Assembly: GCA_028277515.1 (NCBI GenBank)
Contig: JANQGC010000224.1
Coordinates: 1 to 12,768, forward strand
Reading direction: 5' to 3'
Source of the DNA: Anaerolineae bacterium
GTDB lineage: Bacteria > Chloroflexota > Anaerolineae > Promineifilales > Promineifilaceae
DNA: 12,768 nucleotides
Both the position numbers and the translations under genes were made by a program. A model generated the notes under the pieces. It had not been told where the DNA came from and searched no databases. It saw only the letters and a program-made list of their open reading frames with translations. Below, piece by piece: positions 7,207 through 12,768 of the stretch (position 1 is its first letter; the number at the start of each line of letters is the position of its first letter).

Positions 7207-9933
7207 TCATGGTGCGGCGATGATTGGCATGGAGACCTTTTCGTCCAGAATCACGGCCGGGGCGCCGGGGTCCGCGATACGCCGGTTTTGACTCAGATCA
7301 GCGTCTCCTCTTCCGCCGTCAGTGAAGGCGATGGCAACCTGGTTGCCGGCGATGCGCGCGCCGGTAGCGCCGTCATATAGGAATTCATACCAATGATCGG
7401 AACTGTCATCCGGCGTCGGGCCATATTTATAGTAGGAATCGGGTTGGTAATCTTCAGGCAAAATCAGGTTGACCAATAGGGAGCTTCCGGCGGGCATGCC
7501 ATTGACGGAGAAGGAGAGACGGCCGAAGGGCAACACAACCCCTGGTGGCGTCGAGCCACTGTTTTCCAGGGATTGCACATCCTTTAGCGTCGTGCCAATC
7601 GGCGCGACCAGGGTCATATATTCATTATTTTCACGGCTGATGAAGGAAGCGACGCGGGCCTGCATGCTGTCGGGGATGCCGTCATTGTTGCCGTCGCCCC
7701 CATTGGGTGCACCATTTTCTTCCTCATTGTCCGCACCATCGCTGTCATTGGGTGGGATATGTTCAACCGCGCCGATGTCACAATAGGGTGTGCCATTGGA
7801 GTCGCTGTCCAGGGGGCGCGGGGTGCCCAACTGATCAACCAGGCGGCAGCCGAAATCGAAGAATAGGGGGTCAGTGGCCACAGAGGACCCGGCATCCACG
7901 GCGGGACTGCTGGTGAAGGGATTATGTGCGCCGTTGAAAAGGCTGGTGAGCTGCGGGTCGAGCGGGTTGTCATCATCGCCATTCACATCCCCGAAGGAGT
8001 CGTTGAAGTTGCAGTTGCCGTTGATGACGCCGATGACATTGCGGCCTTCCGAATCGAAGAAGAAATCCGTCTTGCTCCAGCAGTCAGGCGCATAATCAGC
8101 GTCGAATTTACTGCGGTTATCTTCATTATCGGCCAGGATGGAGTTACCCATATCTACCCGGGAGGTTGAACTGTTGTAAATGCCGGCGCCAATGCGATTA
8201 GGTTCGGAGCCACTATCAGGACCGTTAATCTCATTGTCCACAATTGTGCTGTGATTGATGAATACACGTCCTTCGACAGTGTTGCGGATGCCGCCCCCGC
8301 CACCATCAGAATAATTGCCGGAGATGGTGGAATTGGTCATTTCCACACGGCCGTCATTAAGATTGGAAATGCCACCGCCGCGGCCGGCCGAATTGTTAAT
8401 GACGGCTACCCGATCCATTTCCAGGTTGCCGGCGTTGAATATACCGCCGCCCTGCGCGGTCTGGCCGCCGCCACCCTCCGGCAGGCTGTTGCCGGAGATT
8501 TCCATATCGATCAAATCCAGGTTGCCCCAATTTTGAATGCCGCCGCCGAACTGGTTGGACTCGTTGTCACGGATGATGCCGTCGCGAAAGGATACGCTGG
8601 CCCCAGCATCAATGTCCAGCCCGGCTGTGTCACCAGCGACCGGGGATTGGCCGTTTTGCAAGGTCATGTCCGAGATGTTGACGATTGGTCCTTCACCCGC
8701 GCCCACGCGCCAGAAGAGGCAAGAGGGGAAGTTCATGAAAATGTCGCCGCCGGTGATGAAAGTGTCGATGAACGCGCCGGTTTGCCCGTCATAGCGTAAG
8801 ACGCTCTTATTGCCCCGGCTAATCACGTATAAATTACCGTCCGGTCCAAAGACGATATCGGAAGGTTTGTCCAGGCCGCCGCTGCCAGAGGACACAAAGA
8901 TGCTTTGGTACGCCCCCGTATTGGCGTTAAATTTGATGATGGAATCCGATTCCTCATTGGCCACATAAAGCGAGCTACCTTTAAAGGCCAGGCCGCGTGG
9001 GCGGTCCAGGAATGTCGGTGAACCGGAGGGGAACTTGTCCACAAATACCTCGATGAAATTGCCGTTATCCCCATCATAACGCAGCACCTGGTCGGAACCG
9101 ACGCTGGTCACATACAGGTCATCATTGTAAAAAGCCAGGTTATTGGGCTGTTGCAGGCCGCCGCCGGAAATGGTGTCCACCAGGTTGCCGGAGAAGCGAT
9201 CATAGCGCAGGATGCGGTTGCCGGGGAAGAAGTCGGCCACGTAAAAGTCGCGGTTGGGGGCGTTGGCGAAATCGCCAAAGATGCCGTCGGTGGGGGCGAA
9301 TATGTCGGGCAGGAAATCAGCCGGATCGAGGAACAAACCTAACGGTTTGCCTTCACTGTCGAAGCGATGTACGCCGCTGCTGAAAGCGGTGACGAACACA
9401 TCGTTTTTATCACCAACCGCAACAGCGCCAGGGATGTCCATGCCGCTGGCATTGGCACTGAGGAAGTCTACATTGCGCAGACCATTAGGATCATAGCTGC
9501 CGACGGAATTGTTGCCGGAGTCGCAGACCAGGAGTTCAACGGTGCGGATTTTCAGGATAGGGGTGCTTAGCTGGCCATCCAGGATCGTATCATTTTTGCC
9601 GGCCCCGCTAAAGAACAGGCTGTCTTCAATGACGATCTGGCTGTTGAGCAGGTATGTGCCGGCGGGGATATTGATGGTGTCCATGCCCGGCAGGGCATTG
9701 GTTTCTTCCACGGCCGCGCGCAGGGTGCATAGGCTGTTGCTGGCCTGGCAGACGCCGTTGCCGGGGTTGAGATCGCCGAGATCGGCCGTGCTATCCACAT
9801 TGAAGATGACCGAGGATGTGGCCGTTTCCGCTTCCGCCGCGAGATCAGGATCGGGTTCGGGTTGGGCGCCGACGGCCGTGGCCAATAGTAAGAGAGCGAG
9901 CATCATAAAGGGAATTAATCTTTTTTGGGACAT
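7207..9933 (-). CDS. Secreted CSLREA beta-helix protein with inserted propeller and choice-of-anchor-U-like C-terminus (908 aa)
   Basis: The start is the ATG at 9933, beginning MSQKRLIPFMMLALLLLA, with AGGAG 6 nt upstream. A TTG 36 bp further upstream is in frame but would put the signal peptide internally. A Sec signal peptide spans about 1-23 (TAVGA before QPEPD). LCTLRAAVEETNAL at 68-81 is a CSLREA variant. The beta-helix begins (TINIPAGTYLL, SGAGKNDTILDG), is interrupted at about 131-410 by a propeller, then resumes (VNISDMTLQNG and coils of the GGGI...NSTISGN type) to CDIGAVEH near 725. Residues about 745-900 (DGNNDGIPDSMQ, MTLVAPIGTTL, YYKYGPTPDD, WYEFLYDG, DGGRGDADLS) match my recollection of the choice-of-anchor U domain; no further sorting tail follows. 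A surface or matrix role is likely; no enzymatic residues are recognised. Confidence 0.92.
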   Translation of the reverse strand: MSQKRLIPFMMLALLLLATAVGAQPEPDPDLAAEAETATSSVIFNVDSTADLGDLNPGNGVCQASNSLCTLRAAVEETNALPGMDTINIPAGTYLLNSQIVIEDSLFFSGAGKNDTILDGQLSTPILKIRTVELLVCDSGNNSVGSYDPNGLRNVDFLSANASGMDIPGAVAVGDKNDVFVTAFSSGVHRFDSEGKPLGLFLDPADFLPDIFAPTDGIFGDFANAPNRDFYVADFFPGNRILRYDRFSGNLVDTISGGGLQQPNNLAFYNDDLYVTSVGSDQVLRYDGDNGNFIEVFVDKFPSGSPTFLDRPRGLAFKGSSLYVANEESDSIIKFNANTGAYQSIFVSSGSGGLDKPSDIVFGPDGNLYVISRGNKSVLRYDGQTGAFIDTFITGGDIFMNFPSCLFWRVGAGEGPIVNISDMTLQNGQSPVAGDTAGLDIDAGASVSFRDGIIRDNESNQFGGGIQNWGNLDLIDMEISGNSLPEGGGGQTAQGGGIFNAGNLEMDRVAVINNSAGRGGGISNLNDGRVEMTNSTISGNYSDGGGGGIRNTVEGRVFINHSTIVDNEINGPDSGSEPNRIGAGIYNSSTSRVDMGNSILADNEDNRSKFDADYAPDCWSKTDFFFDSEGRNVIGVINGNCNFNDSFGDVNGDDDNPLDPQLTSLFNGAHNPFTSSPAVDAGSSVATDPLFFDFGCRLVDQLGTPRPLDSDSNGTPYCDIGAVEHIPPNDSDGADNEEENGAPNGGDGNNDGIPDSMQARVASFISRENNEYMTLVAPIGTTLKDVQSLENSGSTPPGVVLPFGRLSFSVNGMPAGSSLLVNLILPEDYQPDSYYKYGPTPDDSSDHWYEFLYDGATGARIAGNQVAIAFTDGGRGDADLSQNRRIADPGAPAVILDEKVSMPIIAAP
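8704..9543 (-). repeat. Six-bladed propeller inserted in the beta-helix of the 908-aa protein
   Basis: Residues about 131-410 hold repeats of the type P-x-x-[IL]-x-F...[LV]YV-x-S...SVLRYDG-x-TGAFIDTF. Five blades are complete. The sixth appears to be closed from the N-terminal piece LLVCDSGNNSVGSYDPNG and the C-terminal piece NFPSCLFWRV, the usual 'velcro' closure. The blade type differs from the NHL blades of the giant protein, so the two insertions look independent in origin. Confidence 0.7.
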
Positions 9934-9939
9934 GGGGAT

Positions 9940-9944
9940 CTCCT
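9940..9944 (-). promoter_or_regulatory. Ribosome binding site that decides the start of the 908-aa gene
   Basis: AGGAG on the minus strand, 6 nt before the ATG at 9933. It supports this ATG over the in-frame TTG at 9969, which lies inside a palindrome and has no comparable site. Confidence 0.8.
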
Positions 9945-9961
9945 GAGTTAGTTCCTCAACA

Positions 9962-10021
9962 AGTGACAATCACTTGATTCACTACGATCTCTCTGGATAG
10001 AAGTAATCAGTGATTGTCACA
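9962..10021. promoter_or_regulatory. Paired palindrome element A upstream of the 908-aa gene
   Basis: AGTGACAATCACT (9962-9974) and AGTGATTGTCACA (10009-10021) lie 47 bp apart start to start; 12 bp of one are the exact reverse complement of the other. The element ends 29 bp before the gene start. The same pair design with the same spacing occurs upstream of the hydrolase gene and at that gene's 3' end. A pair of protein-binding sites is the simplest reading; the regulator is unknown. Confidence 0.6.
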
Positions 10022-10064
10022 TCATGATATAAACATGTAAGCTGAGTTGTAATTGTTTATAATG

Positions 10065-10097
10065 AAAACCGGGGTGGCCAGGGCGGCCGCCGGTTTT
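10065..10097 (-). terminator. Terminator-like hairpin downstream of the secreted hydrolase gene
   Basis: AAAACCGG (10065-10072) and CCGGTTTT (10090-10097) frame an inner GGCC/GGCC pairing, giving a GC-rich stem flanked by A and T runs. On the minus strand it ends in TTTT, fitting an intrinsic terminator about 150 nt after the hydrolase stop at 10247. It could act in both directions. Confidence 0.5.
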
Positions 10098-10157
10098 ACG
10101 ATGTCAGATGATTACGCTTAGATATTAACCGAAGATCGCTGATTGGGCTGTAAACCA

Positions 10158-10195
10158 GGTTTCACCTGCATTGTAAAATTTAAGGTGAAGAAACC
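10158..10195. repeat. Imperfect hairpin in the hydrolase 3' region
   Basis: ggtttcacct (10158-10167) pairs with aggtgaagaaacc (10183-10195), with a small bulge. It lies between the hydrolase stop and the stronger hairpin at 10065-10097. It may be a 3' stem-loop of the hydrolase transcript. The rest of 10022-10246 shows nothing else I can assign. Confidence 0.35.
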
Positions 10196-10206
10196 CTGTT
10201 TCTCAA

Positions 10207-10267
10207 AGTGGCAGTCACTTTTCATGTGCTTACTTGAGAAAATACGTCAGTTAAAGTGACTGTCACT
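10207..10267. promoter_or_regulatory. Paired palindrome element B overlapping the 3' end of the hydrolase gene
   Basis: AGTGGCAGTCACT (10207-10219) and AGTGACTGTCACT (10255-10267) lie 48 bp apart. The right palindrome is inside the hydrolase coding sequence and encodes its last residues (S-D-S-H-F); the left one is past the stop. It lies 274-334 bp upstream of the 908-aa gene, so it could be a distal partner of element A. The interior sequence is unlike that of elements A and C. Confidence 0.55.
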
Positions 10268-11902
10268 CAGGGTAATGATTTGTGATGGGGGATCGAAGAT
10301 GAGACCATTTTGCTGCGGTTGCAAAAGGTAGGTTCCGGGGGGTAGATCGGGGAATTTGAAACGGCCGTCATCACCTGTGCCAACCTGAAAAGCGCCGGAT
10401 GAGTCTGCCGGGGGTTGTGAGACCAGGTCCTGATTGTCTTCAAAAGCACCCCCTCCTTTCGGTGGCGGCAGCAGCGATTCCGGGGTCAAATCAGAAGCAT
10501 GATAGGCCGTCATCCGGTATGAGGCCGGATTTGATCCCTCAGGGAGGCTCAAGATATAGTCCCATTGGCCCGGCTCGGCCTCAATGACAAAGGTAGTCAG
10601 AGTTGAAGATGGTCCGCGCAATGTGTCTTGCATGATTTGCGGATTTTGGCGCAGCATTTGGGCGTCGAGCACCTGACCGCCGGGGCTGCTCAACGAAAAT
10701 ACCGGCTCACCACCCTGGCTAACCAGGCTGAACACGGTGGTTCCGCTCCAATCGATGGTGAATGAGCCAACAGCTTCCTCGCCACCATCCAGCACCCCTT
10801 CCGCTGCAAGTAGCGGCGGGTTGAATTCCGTTTGCCGCGGAGCGAGGAACTGCTCAGTGGGTTGGGTTGCCCATTCCGGACAGCTCTCCTCCCGGATCCC
10901 AATGATGTCTCGAATCTGCTCCCGGTAGGTGGTTTGCGGATACACATAGGATTTCAGGTTGCCCAGGCCAAGACTATCTTTGTATCCGTGAAAATCATCA
11001 TTGAAATAGAGACAGGTCCGGGGATAAAGGTTTTGAAGTAAGGGGCTAAAGGCCAGTGATCCCACGCTGCGCAAAGAAACGACGATATCTCCAGGATAAT
11101 CGTTGTAGGGGGCGTAAAGGAGCCGGATGGCCAGGGGCACGGCCGCTTGCTGTAGAAAATCGCCGCCAAAGAGATGATAGCGCACGCCATCCGGTTGGTG
11201 ATGCAGCATATTGTAAAGATCCATGAGCACGCTGTGCAGTTGAAGGGCGCCCAGGAATTCATGGCGGTCCGCAGGGTCCAGTAGATGGTCGCTGATGATG
11301 GCCAGGGCTGCCGGATAGATTTCCGTGGGGATCATGAAGCCGCCATGAGGCGTTCCCAGGGTAACCAGGTTGTCGACCTGAATGCCTATTGTCTGGTCTG
11401 CCGCATAATAGGATGATTCCAGGTAAAAACGGGCCAGCAGCCCGCCATAGCTGTGGCCGATCAGATCAAAATGACCCGGCCACCGGGGATTATTGGCCAG
11501 CACCTGCTGGTATGCTCGACGTATATGCTCCTGTATGGCTTGCTGGTTGGCCTCGCGTGATTGAAAGCCGGTAACGTTGTCGGCGAAAAACAAGTTGCAG
11601 CCTTCCAGGTAACCATCGGCGCGCATCCAGCGATAGATATGGGCCAGGCCATCACTATCTTCGCTTAATGATGAGGAACCGTCACCGCCAGGGATTAACA
11701 GCACCGGCTGTTTGCTAAGGTCGCAGGCATTGATGGTGACGCCGGCAAGGGGTCGGCCGTCTCGATCAATCACCTGTCCGGAGATGGTGTGTTGTTCGTC
11801 CTGGCCCATCGCCTGGAAAATGGCCCCGGCCAGGAGGAACGCCAACAGAAACGGCTTGGTCAGGATAGAGGGGAATCGGCCGTTGCGCAGTTTTGTTGAC
11901 AT
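10247..11902 (-). CDS. Secreted alpha/beta hydrolase (lipase/esterase-like) nested in a carboxypeptidase-regulatory-like domain (551 aa)
   Basis: The ATG at 11902 gives MSTKLRNGRF and a signal peptide of about 33 residues (cleavage likely after QAMG, before QDEQ). HTISGQVIDRDGRPLAGVTI (38-57) is the first half of a carboxypeptidase-regulatory (transthyretin-like) domain; its second half, DDGRFKFPDLPPGTYLLQP to IITLS, is at 511-546. Between them lies an alpha/beta hydrolase: PVLLIPGGDG strand and oxyanion region (66-75), nucleophile elbow GHSYGG with Ser151, probable Asp272 in PGDIVV and His305 in DDFHGY. TLGTPHGG (181-188) is also typical of LCAT/PGAP1-like lipases. A beta-sandwich-like segment (about 370-470) and an acidic linker follow. 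The substrate is unknown; an acyl ester or lipid is plausible. No Shine-Dalgarno is seen; the gene may be leaderless. Confidence 0.9.
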   Translation of the reverse strand: MSTKLRNGRFPSILTKPFLLAFLLAGAIFQAMGQDEQHTISGQVIDRDGRPLAGVTINACDLSKQPVLLIPGGDGSSSLSEDSDGLAHIYRWMRADGYLEGCNLFFADNVTGFQSREANQQAIQEHIRRAYQQVLANNPRWPGHFDLIGHSYGGLLARFYLESSYYAADQTIGIQVDNLVTLGTPHGGFMIPTEIYPAALAIISDHLLDPADRHEFLGALQLHSVLMDLYNMLHHQPDGVRYHLFGGDFLQQAAVPLAIRLLYAPYNDYPGDIVVSLRSVGSLAFSPLLQNLYPRTCLYFNDDFHGYKDSLGLGNLKSYVYPQTTYREQIRDIIGIREESCPEWATQPTEQFLAPRQTEFNPPLLAAEGVLDGGEEAVGSFTIDWSGTTVFSLVSQGGEPVFSLSSPGGQVLDAQMLRQNPQIMQDTLRGPSSTLTTFVIEAEPGQWDYILSLPEGSNPASYRMTAYHASDLTPESLLPPPKGGGAFEDNQDLVSQPPADSSGAFQVGTGDDGRFKFPDLPPGTYLLQPQQNGLIFDPPSQIITLSDSHFN

Positions 11903-11912
11903 AACGGCATAA

Positions 11913-11941
11913 AGTATGGTTCAAATATGAGATTATGTCAA
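11913..11941 (-). promoter_or_regulatory. Probable promoter of the hydrolase gene, giving a near-leaderless transcript
   Basis: On the minus strand, TTGACA (11941-11936) is followed by a 17-bp spacer and CATACT (11918-11913, 4 of 6 matches to TATAAT). Transcription would start near 11906, about 4 nt before the ATG at 11902. That fits the absence of any Shine-Dalgarno. The paired palindromes of element C end 4 bp upstream of the -35, a position suited to an activator. Confidence 0.5.
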
Positions 11942-11944
11942 ACA

Positions 11945-12004
11945 AGTGACAGTCATTTCATTACTAAAATTGCCACTTAAATAATGACCAAAGTGACTGT
12001 CACA
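11945..12004. promoter_or_regulatory. Paired palindrome element C between the divergent hydrolase and SRPBCC genes
   Basis: AGTGACAGTCATT (11945-11957) and AGTGACTGTCACA (11992-12004) lie 47 bp apart, matching element A exactly in spacing. Between them a weaker related half, ttgccactt (11970-11978), is seen. It sits next to the hydrolase -35 and 45 bp from the SRPBCC -35, so it most likely controls the hydrolase. Confidence 0.6.
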
Positions 12005-12048
12005 TTGTTATTTGTTTAGAAAGCAAACCAGTAACTAATATGGATTTC

Positions 12049-12077
12049 TTGACATATGCAGGATGTTCGACTAAAAT
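12049..12077 (+). promoter_or_regulatory. Sigma-70-type promoter of the SRPBCC gene
   Basis: TTGACA (12049-12054) is a perfect -35, followed by a 17-bp spacer and TAAAAT (12072-12077, 5 of 6 to consensus). The expected transcription start is near 12084, giving a leader of about 38 nt before the ATG at 12122. Confidence 0.75.
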
Positions 12078-12102
12078 ACTTAACCGTATGGTTAAGTATT
12101 TT
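12073..12102. promoter_or_regulatory. Operator-like palindrome over the SRPBCC -10 and start site (ArsR-type arrangement)
   Basis: AAAATACTTAACC (12073-12085), GTAT, then the exact reverse complement (12090-12102). It covers the -10 and the expected transcription start, the position of a repressor site. The core TTAACC-N4-GGTTAA resembles palindromes I associate with ArsR-family regulators paired with SRPBCC genes; the regulator itself is not in the window. As RNA it could also form a 13-bp stem in the leader. Confidence 0.65.
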
Positions 12103-12121
12103 TATTGATAAGGAGATAATC

Positions 12122-12559
12122 ATGGCAGATATATTGCATCAAGTGGGAATTCAAGGGCAGCCGGAGCAAATTTATGATCTATTGACGACAGAAAACGGGT
12201 TAAAGCGTTGGTGGTCAGAGCACAGTCAATTAGAACCTGGGGTGGGATCTTTGGCCAGGGTCAGCTTTTATAATGACATGGTCATCTTTGAACTGCGAGT
12301 GAAGGAACAGGTAGCCAATGAAAAAGTGGTCTGGGCTGTCGAGGGCGGACCGCCGGACTGGATGGGGACGGAGATCACCTGGACGATTGGTGCAGATCAA
12401 ATGGGTCCTTATTTACACTTTGCCCACCGGGGTTTCGAGTCGATGGAGGGTAATTTTGCCAGTGTTAATTACAACTGGGGTTGGTATATAACCAGCATCA
12501 AGTTCTTGATGGAGAAGGGGGAGGGGATGCCGCATACGGATGCGGATTTGGAGGGGTGA
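12122..12559 (+). CDS. SRPBCC/AHSA1-type domain protein (145 aa)
   Basis: The protein begins MADILHQVGIQGQPEQIYDL, with AGGAG (12111-12115) 6 nt before the ATG. An ATG further upstream at 12056 is in frame but lies between the -35 and -10, before the transcription start. The sequence fits the helix-grip START-like fold: an N-terminal strand, a short helix with EQIYDLLTTENGLKRWW (the RWW is typical of AHSA1-like members), then alternating strands (ARVSFYND, FELRVKEQ, KVVWAVEG, TEITWTIG, PYLHFAHRGF) and a C-terminal helix (NWGWYITSIKFLMEKGEG). Length is normal for a single-domain member. It is cytoplasmic with no signal peptide. Such proteins bind hydrophobic ligands or act in stress responses; the ligand is unknown. 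It is divergent from the secreted genes. Confidence 0.87.
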   Translation: MADILHQVGIQGQPEQIYDLLTTENGLKRWWSEHSQLEPGVGSLARVSFYNDMVIFELRVKEQVANEKVVWAVEGGPPDWMGTEITWTIGADQMGPYLHFAHRGFESMEGNFASVNYNWGWYITSIKFLMEKGEGMPHTDADLEG

Positions 12560-12560
12560 G

Positions 12561-12687
12561 TATGCGAGTGAGAGTTATGAGTGGCGAATATGCGAGTGGT
12601 GAGTTATCAGTAAGCGGTAATCAGTTGACAGTGACTGACCTACTGCCTACTGATAACTGCCCACTGCCCACTGCCTACTGATAACTC
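12561..12687. repeat. 28-bp-periodic repeat region with terminal-like inverted repeat after the SRPBCC gene
   Basis: tatgcgagtg recurs at 12561-12570 and 12589-12598 (28 bp apart), and the 17-bp actgcctactgataact recurs at 12642-12658 and 12670-12686 (also 28 bp apart). gagttatcagta (12601-12612) is the exact reverse complement of tactgataactc (12676-12687), so the second half folds back on the first. It may serve as a transcript end structure for the SRPBCC gene. No coding role is seen. Confidence 0.5.
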
Positions 12688-12768
12688 AATGTCATTAAGT
12701 TAAGAAAAAGTGTTACTATCCATCCATTTCAAACAGGCTAATGACGAAATGGAGGTAAAACACTGGAT
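12688..12768 (+). promoter_or_regulatory. Likely 5' region of a further plus-strand gene at the window edge
   Basis: GGAGGT at 12751-12756 is a good Shine-Dalgarno. The window ends in ...ctggat, so an ATG at 12767 would exist if the next base is G, with 10 nt spacing. No coding sequence is visible, and no promoter could be assigned with confidence. Confidence 0.3.

Noticed and set aside
8251..8799. Plus-strand open frame of 182 codons opposite the 908-aa gene
   Set aside because: The minus strand here encodes clear beta-helix repeats; the plus frame is alanine/valine/isoleucine-rich, as expected for the complement of repeated Asn/Asp/Gly codons.
9934..9969. Upstream TTG start for the 908-aa gene (adding 12 residues)
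   Set aside because: The TTG is inside a palindrome with no Shine-Dalgarno, and the added residues would precede a typical signal peptide; the ATG at 9933 has AGGAG at 6 nt.
9962..12004. CRP/FNR-type sites at the paired palindromes
   Set aside because: The half-sites GTGA/TCAC are separated by 3 bp rather than the 6 bp of CRP, and the core does not match the FNR TTGAT-N4-ATCAA.
9962..12004. Elements A, B and C as copies of a 60-bp miniature mobile element
   Set aside because: Only the arms match; the 34-35 bp interiors are unrelated and no target-site duplications are seen.
12056..12121. Upstream ATG at 12056 for the SRPBCC gene (adding 22 residues)
   Set aside because: It lies between the -35 and -10 boxes, before the transcription start, and the added peptide is encoded by the operator; the ATG at 12122 has a good ribosome binding site.
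12561..12687. CRISPR array
   Set aside because: The 28-bp periodicity comes from degenerate, partly inverted repeats with no unique spacers of constant length and no cas genes nearby.

Overview
The window comes from a bacterium with large, secreted, repeat-built surface proteins. CSLREA-type beta-helices, NHL propellers, prealbumin-like and Calx-beta-like repeats, a choice-of-anchor-U-like C-terminus and short dispersed 'cagtgatcagtaatc' intergenic repeats together suggest Chloroflexota (Anaerolineae-like). That assignment is an inference from style, not from a marker gene.

Layout, left to right: (1) A giant minus-strand gene starts at 6527 and is still open at base 1 (at least 2175 codons). 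It has an N-terminal membrane or signal segment, a Cys-pair-rich beta-helix, three successive prealbumin-like domains each carrying an inserted six-bladed NHL propeller, then Calx-beta-like repeats that run off the window. (2) A 680-bp gap (6528-7206) is packed with inverted repeats, including a perfect 32-bp palindrome, and has no credible gene. (3) A 908-aa secreted minus-strand protein (9933-7207) has a CSLREA beta-helix interrupted by a propeller and ends in a choice-of-anchor-U-like domain. (4) A 313-bp gap holds a terminator-like hairpin and paired palindromes. (5) A 551-aa secreted minus-strand alpha/beta hydrolase (11902-10247) is inserted inside a carboxypeptidase-regulatory-like domain. 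(6) A divergent intergenic region holds a third palindrome pair, a probable leaderless promoter for the hydrolase, and a strong plus-strand promoter whose -10 is covered by an operator-like palindrome. (7) A small plus-strand SRPBCC/AHSA1-type gene (12122-12559) is followed by 28-bp-periodic repeats and the 5' region of another gene at the right edge.

The most notable signal is that all three large secreted proteins show the same design: a complete folded domain (NHL propeller, another propeller type, or an alpha/beta hydrolase) inserted into a loop of an extracellular beta-rich host domain whose two halves can both be recognised. Two of the three genes also have a pair of AGTGAC-N-GTCACT-like palindromes 47 bp apart just upstream, and a third such pair overlaps the hydrolase stop codon. 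This raises the possibility of a co-regulated set of exoproteins. The SRPBCC gene looks independent, with an ArsR-type arrangement of promoter and operator.
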